A stretch of DNA of 14,427 bases from DASPOF01 sp035626155. GTDB taxonomy: Bacteria > Desulfobacterota > Binatia > Binatales > Binataceae. Positions within the stretch are counted from its first letter, which is position 1; the number at the start of each line of letters is the position of its first letter. The position numbers and the translations under genes were made by a program. Under the pieces are notes generated by a model, which saw only the letters and a list, made by a program, of their open reading frames with translations, did not search any database and was not told the origin of the DNA. The stretch lies in NCBI GenBank assembly GCA_035626155.1, contig DASPOF010000046.1, positions 1 through 14,427 on the forward strand. Reading direction: 5' to 3'. Of this stretch, positions 1-6,539 are shown piece by piece.

Positions 1-1538
1 TCGCAGCTCGATGACTCGAAATCGGGTTGTCCGATTACCAGGTCGGCAGGCGCGCCATTGGCGAAGCCGCCCGCATTGAGCCAACCAAGGACTCGGCTGT
101 TTTGACTATCGGCCGCGAAGAGGTGGTTCGGGGTTGCGCTCGCATCGATGGCGATTTGCCGCGGCAGGTCCAGCGAAGCCGGATCTACCAGATTCTCCGC
201 CTTATGAACGAAATCCGGCTGCCCGATGACGACGCTTGCAGCCTCATCGGTGCTGATCGCCGCGTTGTACCTGACCATGCGGTTGTTGTTGCTATCGACC
301 ACAAAAACGTTGCCGCCACTGTCCACCGCGGCGCTGGTAGGCTGACACAGGGTGGCGAAGGAAGGGTTTGCTCCTCCCTGGTTGCAGCTACTCGAAGTAG
401 AGTTCGTTTGCCCAAGTATGACGTTGGCCGTGCGATTGGTTGGAGGGTTGGCTGATTCGTTGTACTCAAGAACGCGATTATTGCTCGTGTCGGGGATGTA
501 TAAATTGGCCGAAGCGTCCAGCGCCACCTTTCCTGGGCTACACAGGGCGGTGGCCGAGACCCCGCCGCCGTTGCAATTCGCCGTGCCGAAGCTGCCGCCC
601 TGGCCCCACACTTCATCCGCACTGGTATCGCCGCTGCCGGGTATCCCGGTCACTGTCAGCGGTGTGTTGTACTCCAGCACGCGATTGTTTGTAGTATCGG
701 CGACGTAGAGGTTGTTGTGGATGTCCACTGCAACGCCGGTCGGCGCGTTGAGACTGTCCTTGCTGACGCCGCTGTTGTTGGCGGTGTTGGTGGTGAAGTT
801 CCCGAACTGTCCAAAAACCTTGTTGGCCTTGAAGCTGCCGCTGGGAAAGGGCGTGTTGAATTCCAGCACCCGGTTGTTGGAGGTGTCGGCGACGTAAAGA
901 TTGTTCGACCCGTCAAGCACCACCCCTTCGGGGAAGCAGAGCGTGTCGGCGCTCGGGTTCGAGGCGCCGACGTTGCATCCGTACGAGGTGAAGTCGCCGG
1001 CCTGTCCCAACACCATGGTGGCGGCAAAGCCGGAGTTCTGACCTGTGGCGTTGAGAATCGTGAATGGGTTGGAGAAGACCAGTACGCGATTGTTGCCTGA
1101 GTCGGCAACGTACACGTTGCCGCTGCTGTCGACCGCCACTCCGCGAGGTTCGCTGAGAGCCGTCGGGGTGATGCCGTTATAGTCGGTGCTCGAGGAAGCG
1201 AAATCCGGCTGGCCTATCACAATGGAAGCGGGAGCCCCGTTCGTCAATGCCGTGACGCTGCTGTAACCCAGCACCCGATTGTTACCCGGATCGGTCACGT
1301 AGACGTGATTCGGGGTCGCGCTGAGGTCGACTGCGATCCCGGTCTGAGTCGATGCGACAGCCAGCACCTGCGGATCAACTGTGTTGTAGGCGTTGTGGAC
1401 GAAATCCACCTGTCCAAGTTCACGCGATGCAGTGGTCCCGGCATGCGCGCGCGACGGATGGGCCGCGGTGAATGCCGCCACGAGCGCGACCGTGATCCAG
1501 ACCAGGCGACGCCAGGCGGACATGGTTGTTGATTTCAT
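1..1538 (-). CDS. Exported NHL-repeat beta-propeller protein, 5' part only (3' end outside the window)
   Basis: The reading frame is open from the ATG at 1538 to the left edge, giving 512 residues with no stop. Residues 1-33 form a signal peptide: basic MSAWRR, a hydrophobic stretch, then AHA before a likely cleavage site. At least seven NHL blades follow, each with a core like GVAVDSSGNVYVADSGNNRVL, near residues 67, 133, 205, 268, 338, 403 and 462. Linkers often carry (V/I)xGQxDF. Three linkers hold a cysteine pair just ahead of a blade (C188/C201, C322/C333, C385/C398), which suggests disulfides in an extracytoplasmic protein. A GGGG-rich ribosome site lies about 10 bases upstream of the start. 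NHL propellers usually bind proteins, glycans or nucleic acid; the ligand here is unknown. It could also be a lyase-type propeller, but no catalytic signature was recognised. The family call is firm; the function is not. Confidence 0.88.
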   Translation of the reverse strand, partial: MKSTTMSAWRRLVWITVALVAAFTAAHPSRAHAGTTASRELGQVDFVHNAYNTVDPQVLAVASTQTGIAVDLSATPNHVYVTDPGNNRVLGYSSVTALTNGAPASIVIGQPDFASSSTDYNGITPTALSEPRGVAVDSSGNVYVADSGNNRVLVFSNPFTILNATGQNSGFAATMVLGQAGDFTSYGCNVGASNPSADTLCFPEGVVLDGSNNLYVADTSNNRVLEFNTPFPSGSFKANKVFGQFGNFTTNTANNSGVSKDSLNAPTGVAVDIHNNLYVADTTNNRVLEYNTPLTVTGIPGSGDTSADEVWGQGGSFGTANCNGGGVSATALCSPGKVALDASANLYIPDTSNNRVLEYNESANPPTNRTANVILGQTNSTSSSCNQGGANPSFATLCQPTSAAVDSGGNVFVVDSNNNRMVRYNAAISTDEAASVVIGQPDFVHKAENLVDPASLDLPRQIAIDASATPNHLFAADSQNSRVLGWLNAGGFANGAPADLVIGQPDFESSSC

Positions 1539-1653
1539 CAATTTTTCCCCGCCCCTCGGTTTTACGCCGGAAGGACCGGCATCAACGAGTGTGTGGTATC
1601 GCTCAACTCCACCTAACTGGAGCACAAATTGTTGATTTCTGTTTAGGCCCGGT

Positions 1654-1682
1654 TTTTTAGCACCAAACCAGTCCTGTCACAA
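1654..1682 (-). promoter_or_regulatory. Possible sigma70-type promoter for the NHL gene
   Basis: On the minus strand TTGTGA (1677-1682) is followed after 17 bases by TAAAAA (1654-1659); each box matches four of six consensus positions. The -35 overlaps a perfect 6-bp hairpin, CCTGTC-ACAA-GACAGG (1673-1688), which could be an operator. The leader to the ATG would be about 110 bases. The rest of the 1539-1816 gap shows no gene. This is a weak prediction by eye. Confidence 0.25.
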
Positions 1683-1816
1683 GACAGGGCACCACGTTCA
1701 GCAAGACGCTGCCAAATCCTGCCCATTTAGCCAGAGAATATTGTCAAGTCGTACGTCGAGCGCCTCGCGCGGATCCGTGCCGCTCCCAGAGATGTAGGTA
1801 AATCACACAGACTCTG

Positions 1817-1908
1817 TGGCGGAGAGGGGGGGATTTGAACCCCCGAGACCCTTCCGAGTCTACACGCTCTCCAGGCGTGCGCCTTAAACCGGGCTCGGCC
1901 ACCTCTCC
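1817..1908 (-). tRNA. tRNA-Ser, anticodon GGA
   Basis: On the minus strand the acceptor arm GGAGAGG (1902-1908) pairs with CCTCTCC (1821-1827), followed by discriminator G and an encoded CCA (1817-1819). The D arm begins TGGCCGAG. The anticodon stem CACGC/GCGTG encloses the loop CTGGAGA, giving anticodon GGA, which reads UCC and UCU serine codons. A long class II variable arm with an AGAC/GTCT stem is present, as expected for serine. The T arm is GGGGG-TTCAAAT-CCCCC. All conserved parts are intact, so the gene should be functional. It stands alone, with no neighbouring tRNA. Confidence 0.97.
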
Positions 1909-1944
1909 GCGGCAAGCCGTCAGTATGCCATCACCCCGGCGCCG

Positions 1945-1985
1945 GCCGCCACACACGGCGCGCGCCGCGAGCCGCGTGTGGCGGC
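1945..1985. repeat. Perfect 10-bp inverted repeat between tRNA-Ser and trxA
   Basis: GCCGCCACAC (1945-1954) is repeated in inverse as GTGTGGCGGC (1976-1985), with a 21-base GC-rich loop containing its own palindrome CGGCGCGCGCCG (1956-1967). No T run follows on either side, so an ordinary intrinsic terminator is unlikely. It lies upstream of the minus-strand tRNA and about 170 bases ahead of trxA. The function is unknown. Confidence 0.5.
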
Positions 1986-2083
1986 GACACGCAATCCGGA
2001 CGGCTGCGCGCGCGACGACAAAAAACGAAGCGGCGGCGCGGGATCATCTGCCGAAGTCATCGCTGCGGCTTGGCCGAATTGAA

Positions 2084-2117
2084 ACCACCTTGACTGTCCG
2101 CCAGGTGGTACTTATCT
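2084..2117 (+). promoter_or_regulatory. trxA promoter region with a 7-bp dyad (candidate operator)
   Basis: ACCACCT (2084-2090) and AGGTGGT (2103-2109) form a perfect inverted repeat with a 12-base spacer. TTGACT at 2090-2095 is a good -35 box, and TTATCT at 2112-2117 could be a -10 at 16 bases spacing. The dyad would therefore surround the -35 region, where a repressor or activator could act. AGGAGAG at 2139-2145 serves as the trxA ribosome site. The promoter placement is inference; the dyad is seen directly. Confidence 0.4.
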
Positions 2118-2154
2118 TCACGGAAGAGAAGATCCCGCCAGGAGAGTAGTTGCG

Positions 2155-2490
2155 ATGGCCAGCGAGAAGATCACCCACGTCACTGACGCCACCTTCGATC
2201 GCGAGGTTCTCCAGTCAGAGCACCCCGTGCTGATCGATTTCTGGGCGCCGTGGTGCGGCCCGTGCAAGGCCATCGCGCCGATCGTCGATGACCTCGCCAA
2301 CACGTACGCCGGCCGTCTCAAGGTCGTGAAGATCAACGTGGATGACAACCCGGGCACCGCGCAGCGCTACAACGTGCGCGGAATTCCGAACCTGCTGATT
2401 ATCAAGGGCGGTCAGGTCAAGGATCAGATCATCGGCGCGGTGCCCAAGGGCCACCTGGTTCGCGCCGTGGACAACGCGCTGGCCGCCTGA
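2155..2490 (+). CDS. trxA: Thioredoxin
   Basis: This 111-residue protein has the standard single-domain thioredoxin length. The redox site WCGPC lies at residues 33-37, after the buried Asp of LIDFW (D28), and the cis-proline follows as GIP at 76-78. In the family the two site cysteines (C34, C37) reduce disulfides in cytoplasmic proteins and are recharged by thioredoxin reductase, which is not in this window. The ATG is supported by AGGAGAG nine bases upstream. It has no signal peptide, so it acts in the cytoplasm. It is monocistronic, converging on the cvpA-like gene with 28 bases between the stops. A dyad overlaps its likely promoter. Confidence 0.97.
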   Translation: MASEKITHVTDATFDREVLQSEHPVLIDFWAPWCGPCKAIAPIVDDLANTYAGRLKVVKINVDDNPGTAQRYNVRGIPNLLIIKGGQVKDQIIGAVPKGHLVRAVDNALAA

Positions 2491-2502
2491 GCGCGCGCTC
2501 AG
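2487..2502 (+). terminator. Palindrome at the trxA stop, possible weak terminator
   Basis: CTGAGCGCGCGCTCAG is a perfect 16-bp palindrome that includes the TGA stop of trxA. It could fold with a GCGC loop and is followed about 12 bases on by ATTTCTATTTT. The T-rich stretch is too distant for a classic intrinsic terminator, so termination here is only suggested. Confidence 0.3.
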
Positions 2503-2518
2503 CGACATCCCCCCATTT

Positions 2519-3109
2519 CTATTTTGCCGCCGGCGACGGCGACGCGAGCGGCGATGCGGCCGCAGGCGCGATCGTCCGCGATGCTTCGATAATCCAGTAG
2601 CGCATCAGGTTGGCCCGATTGCTCTCGTAGGCGTCCTTGGCTTCCTGCGGGATGTACCTGACCAGCATCTCGTTGTACGCGATAAGCATCGGGGCGAGCC
2701 GCGATTCTTTCAGCAGCGCGGAATCGGCCGGGAGCATCGCCGCGAGCAGCATCACCGCCAGCCCCGCGATTACGCCAATCAGCCCCGCGCCCAGCACGCT
2801 TCCCGCCAGCCGGTCGGCCCAGCTCAGATGAACCACGTGCAGCAGCCCGATCGCGGTCGTCCCGATGATCTCGACCGTGGCAAAAATCAGCGCGAATATC
2901 GCGACCCAGCCGATCACCGCGGCGGCGGTCGGAGCGGAGCCGAATTGGCTCTCGGCGATCGCGCCCGCTCGCGCGTAATAGATGGACGCGATCGAAATCC
3001 CGGCCGCGACCGACACCACCGACGTGACCATCCGCAGCATCCCTTGCCGCAGCCCGTAGAGCGCGCCAGCCGCCATGAGCGCGAGCACGACGTAGTCGAA
3101 TGCGTTCAT
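2519..3109 (-). CDS. cvpA: CvpA family inner-membrane protein
   Basis: The 196-residue protein opens with the family pattern FDYVVLALMAAGALYGLRQGMLR, in which a first helix leads into GLRxGxxR. Four membrane segments are visible, near residues 5-20, 28-46, 62-90 and 103-126. A polar C-terminal part follows and ends in an Ala/Ser/Pro tail. CvpA homologues are needed for colicin V export in E. coli and are linked to envelope integrity and biofilm formation in other bacteria; the molecular mechanism is not settled. The gene converges with trxA and diverges from asnS with 81 bases between starts. No strong ribosome site precedes the ATG. The family call is strong; the exact role in this organism is unknown. 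Confidence 0.85.
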   Translation of the reverse strand: MNAFDYVVLALMAAGALYGLRQGMLRMVTSVVSVAAGISIASIYYARAGAIAESQFGSAPTAAAVIGWVAIFALIFATVEIIGTTAIGLLHVVHLSWADRLAGSVLGAGLIGVIAGLAVMLLAAMLPADSALLKESRLAPMLIAYNEMLVRYIPQEAKDAYESNRANLMRYWIIEASRTIAPAAASPLASPSPAAK

Positions 3110-3190
3110 CGATACCGATAGAGGCTACCCCAAGGGGCGAGCGCGCGCGATGCGCCCGGGCGGGTCGCGAACATCCTACGATGTGCTTAA

Positions 3191-4498
3191 ATGGGAGATA
3201 TGGACTGGATCTACATTGAAGATCTCGGGCGTCACGTCGGCGAGGAGGTGACGCTCAAGGGCTGGCTCTACAACAAGCGTTCCAGCGGCAAGGTCCACTT
3301 CCTGCTCCTGCGCGATGGGACCGGGGTATGCCAGTGCATCGCGTCGCTTGCCGACCTTGGCGCCGATGCCTTCGCCGCGGCCGATCACATGGGCCAGGAG
3401 ACTTCGCTCGAGGCGACCGGCGTGGTGCGCGCCGACAAGCGCGCGCCGGGCGGAATCGAACTCACGCTCAAAGGGATGAAAGTCATCGCACCCGCGATCG
3501 ATTATCCCATCACGCCGAAGGAGCACGGCATCGCGTTTCTGCTCGATCTGCGCCATCTCTGGGTGCGCTCGTCGCGCCAGCACGCAATCCTGCGCGTGCG
3601 CAGCGAAGTCGAGCAGGCCTGCCGCGATTTCTTTCACGAGCGCGGCTTCGTGCATTTCGATGCGCCGATTCTCACCCCCACCTCCTGCGAGGGCACCACC
3701 AATCTGTTCGAGCTCGACTACTTCGGCGAGCGCAAGGCCTATCTCACGCAGAGCGGCCAGCTCTATGCCGAGGCGGGCGCGCTCGCATTCGGAAAGGTCT
3801 ATTGCTTCGGCCCCACCTTCCGCGCCGAGAAATCCAAGACCCGCCGCCATCTGACCGAGTTCTGGATGGTCGAGCCGGAGGTCGCGTACTTCGATCTCGA
3901 TGACGACATGAATCTTGCCGAGGAATTCGTATCGTACATCGTGCGGCGCGTACTGGATCGGCGGGCGGATGAATTGAAGGCGCTCGAACGCGACGTCGCG
4001 CGGCTCGAGGCCGCGGCGCAACGGCCGTACCCGCGCATCACGTACGACGAGGCGATCGAACGGCTCAAGAACAAGGGCGTCGCGATTAACTGGGGCGATG
4101 ACTTCGGCGGCGATGAGGAGACGGCGCTATCCAGCGAGTTCGATCGCCCCGTGATGGTCCATCGCTACCCGGCCCAGTGCAAGGCTTTCTACATGAAGCA
4201 GGACCCGGCGCGGCCCGAAGTCGCGCTATGCGTCGATATGCTCGCGCCGGACGGATACGGCGAGATCATCGGAGGCGGCCAGCGCGAGGACGACTACGAG
4301 ACGCTGAGGCAAAAGATCGTCTCGCACGGGCTGCCGACCCAGCCGCTCGAATGGTATCTCGACTTGCGGCGCTACGGTTCGGTGCCGCATGCGGGATTCG
4401 GGATGGGCATCGAGCGCATGGTCGCGTGGCTCACCGGGACGCATCACATCCGCGAATGCATCCCGTTCCCGCGCATGATGGAACGCCTCGAGCCGTAA
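3191..4498 (+). CDS. asnS: Asparaginyl-tRNA synthetase
   Basis: This 435-residue class II synthetase charges tRNA-Asn with asparagine. An OB-fold anticodon-binding domain covers residues 18-105. Catalytic motifs follow: motif 1 around FDAPILTP (156-163), motif 2 FRAEKSKTRRHLTEF (210-224), and motif 3 GFGMGIERMV (402-411). GGGQRE (361-366) and the ending PFPR (425-428) favour AsnRS over the related AspRS. The length fits the shorter Thermus/Firmicutes-type AsnRS rather than the E. coli form. The first ATG at 3191 lacks a clear ribosome site. A second ATG at 3200 gives MDWIYIEDL and has GGGAG just upstream, but too close to be convincing. An archaeal-type AspRS is the main alternative and is judged unlikely. 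Confidence 0.95.
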   Translation: MGDMDWIYIEDLGRHVGEEVTLKGWLYNKRSSGKVHFLLLRDGTGVCQCIASLADLGADAFAAADHMGQETSLEATGVVRADKRAPGGIELTLKGMKVIAPAIDYPITPKEHGIAFLLDLRHLWVRSSRQHAILRVRSEVEQACRDFFHERGFVHFDAPILTPTSCEGTTNLFELDYFGERKAYLTQSGQLYAEAGALAFGKVYCFGPTFRAEKSKTRRHLTEFWMVEPEVAYFDLDDDMNLAEEFVSYIVRRVLDRRADELKALERDVARLEAAAQRPYPRITYDEAIERLKNKGVAINWGDDFGGDEETALSSEFDRPVMVHRYPAQCKAFYMKQDPARPEVALCVDMLAPDGYGEIIGGGQREDDYETLRQKIVSHGLPTQPLEWYLDLRRYGSVPHAGFGMGIERMVAWLTGTHHIRECIPFPRMMERLEP

Positions 4499-4771
4499 GC
4501 ACGAACCGTCGTCATATCGCGCCGGTCCTGTTCCTTGCTGTCATTCCCGCGCGTGGCTGCCGCGCGCACGTCTTTTCCCTGTCATTCTACGAGTTTGTGA
4601 ATTTTTCGAGGCAGGGATCGCATTGGCTGGGCAAAGGTGGAAGATGGAGGAGCGGAGGTGTGGAGATGGAGCAGGCAGTGCGGGTGCGCGGGAATGACGG
4701 ACAGAGAGCGGCATGCGGAATCAACAAAGTTGGCGCAGCCTAAAGGTTCGGGTCGATCCGCGCATCCAACT
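4499..4771. other. Gene-free spacer after asnS with short inverted GTCATTCCCGCG elements
   Basis: No credible gene is seen. TGTCATTCCCGCGCG (4539-4553) occurs in inverse as GCGCGGGAATGAC (4686-4698). A shorter TGTCATTC lies near 4580. These resemble the short dispersed intergenic repeats found in many GC-rich genomes. GCGCGTGGCTGCCGCGCGC followed by TCTTTTCC (about 4550-4578) might end asnS transcription, but the stem is poor. Confidence 0.4.
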
Positions 4772-4970
4772 CTAGTCGGCGGGCCGTCCGACTATCGGCG
4801 GTCCGAAGCGAACGTCCCGCGAGGTTTGATTGTAGAGTTGCTCATTTGACTCCGAGCTTTGCCTGGCGGACTCGCAGGCAGCACTACCCTCGCCCTTGAG
4901 CGCCACACATCGGGCGTATTCCGCCTGCGCGCGATCCATATCCTCCTTCGCAGCAGCGAGCTGCGCCGGC
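4686..4970. repeat. Left direct repeat flanking the toxin-antitoxin pair
   Basis: Positions 4746-4970 match 5832-6056 at a constant offset of 1086 bases, with only about five mismatches noted by eye (4750, 4759, 4847, 4955, 4967). Further left, CGCGGGAATGACGGACA-GAGAGCGG also recurs (near 4688-4711 and 5792-5818), separated from the main match by about 21 extra bases in the left copy. This copy holds the stop and 3' two-thirds of the small lipoprotein gene but none of its signal peptide. Similarity stops abruptly near 4970, just ahead of the toxin promoter. Confidence 0.9.
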
Positions 4971-4984
4971 GGTTGCAGGTTCAT
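4772..4984 (-). pseudogene. Truncated duplicate of the small lipoprotein gene
   Basis: From the PAQLAAAKEDMD segment to the final VGRPAD and stop, the translation is identical to residues 29-93 of the intact gene at 5858-6139. The signal peptide and lipobox are replaced by the unrelated start MNLQP. The three differences noted inside the shared coding part (4847, 4955, 4967) are all synonymous. That points to a recent duplication, though the sample is too small to show selection. No ribosome site precedes the ATG at 4984, and the product would stay in the cytoplasm. It is therefore best called a displaced gene fragment. An alternative is a short expressed peptide; TATAAT occurs on this strand at 4997-5002 but with no matching -35. 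Confidence 0.8.
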
Positions 4985-5001
4985 AAGGTATAGCTTATTA
5001 T
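4973..5001 (+). promoter_or_regulatory. Likely promoter of the toxin-antitoxin operon
   Basis: TTGCAG (4973-4978) and TATTAT (4996-5001) are 17 bases apart in an A+T-rich island within GC-rich surroundings. Transcription would start at about 5008, right at the toxin ATG (5011). That fits the lack of a ribosome site and suggests a leaderless toxin mRNA. TATAGCTTATTATA is imperfectly symmetric and could be the antitoxin operator. The assignment is inferred from sequence only. Confidence 0.45.
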
Positions 5002-5010
5002 AACGGGCCG

Positions 5011-5385
5011 ATGGAGTGGGCGCTCGAAGAGCACAAGACCATCGGGGGCCAGTCGCACTTCGCTGAGTTTGTCGCCGGTCTTGCTGACGCAAAGGACATT
5101 AAGGACGCCGCGGTCCTGGTTGGGGCGCTCCGCGCGTTGGGTAATCAGTTACGTGAGCCGCGTTCGAAATCGCTGGGCGGCGGGCTGTTCGAACTGCGCG
5201 GAACCAGGGTGCGGATTTATTATGGGTTCTTGCCCGCGCGTCGAGCGTTGCTGCTCGGCGGGTATGTCAAAAAACGCACTGATACGCCTGCCAACGTGCT
5301 CGGGCTGATGCGTGCGAGATTGAAGGAGGCCGAAGATGAGTACCAGGAATCCAGGCCTGGAACTGCTCGAAAGAAAGGTCGATGA
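5011..5385 (+). CDS. higB: HigB/RelE-type toxin (phage Gp49-like family)
   Basis: The 124-residue protein carries the Gp49-like core: LRALGNQLREP (40-50), the SLGGGLFELR strand (54-63), VRIYYGF (67-73) and LLLGGYVKKRTDTP (80-93), with conserved lysines after the last core strand. In this family the toxin is usually a ribosome-dependent mRNA endonuclease that arrests translation. The reading frame overlaps the downstream antitoxin by 50 bases, typical of co-regulated pairs in which the toxin comes first (the higBA order). No Shine-Dalgarno sequence precedes the ATG, so translation may be leaderless and weak. The C-terminal 20 residues, rich in Glu then Arg/Lys, lie in the overlap. The pair call is strong; activity is untested. 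Confidence 0.88.
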   Translation: MEWALEEHKTIGGQSHFAEFVAGLADAKDIKDAAVLVGALRALGNQLREPRSKSLGGGLFELRGTRVRIYYGFLPARRALLLGGYVKKRTDTPANVLGLMRARLKEAEDEYQESRPGTARKKGR

Positions 5386-5701
5386 GCTTGGACTTCGGCG
5401 TGAAGTCAAAGATGAATTGGCTCAGATTCTGATCGAACACAAGATCGCCAATTTGCGCAAACGCCGCGGCCTGACTCAGGCGGCTCTCGCGCGGCGTTCG
5501 GGCGTGAGCCAGCCGATGATCGCACAGATCGAATCAGGCAAGCTCAACAACCTGACCCTCAAGACGCTCGCCAGGACAGCGCGTGCGCTTGATGCGAACC
5601 TCAAAATTGATTTGGTCCCGCGCTCGCCATCGCGCAGGCGAAGCCGTCCGTCCGGGAAGAGACGTCGAAGCGGCTCTTCAGAGCCAGCATTCGGGCAGTA
5701 G
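5336..5701 (+). CDS. higA: HigA-type antitoxin, XRE-family helix-turn-helix regulator
   Basis: The start at 5336 is supported by AAGGAGG six bases upstream, a far better ribosome site than the toxin has, so antitoxin synthesis should exceed toxin synthesis. The 121-residue product has a charged N-terminal helix (7-35) and a Cro/CI helix-turn-helix at 36-92 (IANLRKRRGLTQAALARRSG, then SQPMIAQIESGK). In the family such proteins bind and neutralise HigB and repress their own promoter. The last 26 residues are an unusual Arg/Ser-rich tail (RSPSRRRSRPSGKRRR), which may bind DNA or RNA non-specifically. The 50-base overlap with the toxin links their translation. Confidence 0.88.
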   Translation: MSTRNPGLELLERKVDELGLRREVKDELAQILIEHKIANLRKRRGLTQAALARRSGVSQPMIAQIESGKLNNLTLKTLARTARALDANLKIDLVPRSPSRRRSRPSGKRRRSGSSEPAFGQ

Positions 5702-5789
5702 GCATACGGTCTCGCCTTTCTCGGACCTGGAATCCACCGGTCTGCCTCGTTGAAAAAGTACGGGATTCCTCGCGCGCCAGACAACTCAG

Positions 5790-6056
5790 ACGCGCGGGAA
5801 TGACGGACAAGAGAGCGGTCGGCGCTTACACGTTCCGGTCGATCAGCGCATCCAACTCTAGTCGGCGGGCCGTCCGACTATCGGCGGTCCGAAGCGAACG
5901 TCCCGCGAGGTTTGATTGTAGAGTTGCTCATTCGACTCCGAGCTTTGCCTGGCGGACTCGCAGGCAGCACTACCCTCGCCCTTGAGCGCCACACATCGGG
6001 CGTATTCCGCCTGCGCGCGATCCATATCCTCCTTCGCAGCGGCGAGCTGCGCGGGC
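5790..6056. repeat. Right direct repeat flanking the toxin-antitoxin pair
   Basis: This is the partner of 4686-4970. It covers the 3' flank and the 3' two-thirds of the intact lipoprotein gene. The match ends inside that gene, just after the codons for the mature N-terminus, so the signal-peptide region (6062-6139) is unique. The 5702-5789 gap before it shows no gene. Confidence 0.9.
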
Positions 6057-6139
6057 TCGCTGCAGCCCCATACGATGAGGCTCGCCAGAATGGCGAGCCA
6101 TGCAATCGGGTTCCCTTCGCGACGCCTGCCTTTACACAT
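5858..6139 (-). CDS. Small secreted protein, probable lipoprotein
   Basis: The 93-residue protein starts with a basic N-terminus (MCKGRRR) and a hydrophobic segment, PIAWLAILASLIVW (11-24). The putative lipobox is VWGC, with lipidated Cys at 26; the Trp at -2 is uncommon, so a plain signal anchor remains possible. The mature part begins with a charged helix, AAKEDMDRAQAEYARC, with a possible C49-C60 disulfide, and ends in a disordered Asn/Pro/Gly tail. No family was recognised. A GAGAGG ribosome site sits about ten bases before the ATG. Its 3' part and downstream flank are duplicated on the far side of the toxin-antitoxin pair. It has no obvious operon partner. Confidence 0.7.
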   Translation of the reverse strand: MCKGRRREGNPIAWLAILASLIVWGCSEPAQLAAAKEDMDRAQAEYARCVALKGEGSAACESARQSSESNEQLYNQTSRDVRFGPPIVGRPAD

Positions 6140-6301
6140 CGGCGTTCTACCTCTCAGCCGGGACGCAGTCAGGTTCCCTTGCCATCTCTCTGGATCTTCT
6201 TACCGCTGAAGGATCAATCTTCCAAGACGAACGCGCGCCGGTAAAGTTTCGATTTGAACGGGAAGTTCCGTCGGGCCAAGGGAGAGAGAGGAACCGAGAT
6301 C

Positions 6302-6320
6302 CCACGCGAGGCAGGCGTGG
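6302..6320. repeat. Inverted repeat CCACGC/GCGTGG, dispersed-repeat-like
   Basis: CCACGC (6302-6307) and GCGTGG (6315-6320) flank a 7-base loop inside GATCCCACGCGAGGCAGGCG, followed by GGAATGACCGG. The GGAATGAC core recalls the elements at 4686 and 5790, suggesting one loosely related family of small intergenic repeats. The 6140-6698 stretch holds no convincing gene. Confidence 0.45.
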
Positions 6321-6340
6321 AATGACCGGAGAAAAAGCGT

Positions 6341-6404
6341 CGCGCGCCTGGGATGGCGTCAGTGAGAAGCGGGCGCGCGCGTGGGATGGCGTGAGCGAAA
6401 AGAG
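6341..6404. repeat. Two tandem copies of a 33-base unit
   Basis: GCGCG(C/G)TGGGATGGCGT followed by (C/G)AG(T/C)GA(G/A)AAG occurs twice, with GGATGGCGT at 6351-6359 and 6384-6392. One plus-strand frame reads RAWDGVSEKR twice, but that frame lacks a ribosome site, has no recognisable domain and crosses intergenic repeats, so I do not call a gene there. Confidence 0.5.
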
Positions 6405-6539
6405 GCGCGCGATCGTGCGGCCGCACCTGCCTCACGGGTCGCTTCGTTCCCGCGACGTGATCGTCCGCTGATCGCGCTCGCGTGGATGCGCGAGCGCGAT
6501 CCCTGGCGGGGAGTCTCCTCAGGAGCCGCTCGGACCTGG

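Noticed and set aside
3176..4021. 281-codon minus-strand frame inside asnS
   Set aside because: It is antisense to AsnRS catalytic motifs and has shadow-like composition with no family features.
6100..6471. Plus-strand frame with a twice-repeated RAWDGVSEKR
   Set aside because: It overlaps the start of the lipoprotein gene on the other strand, lacks a ribosome site and domain, and the repeat is better seen as intergenic DNA repeats.
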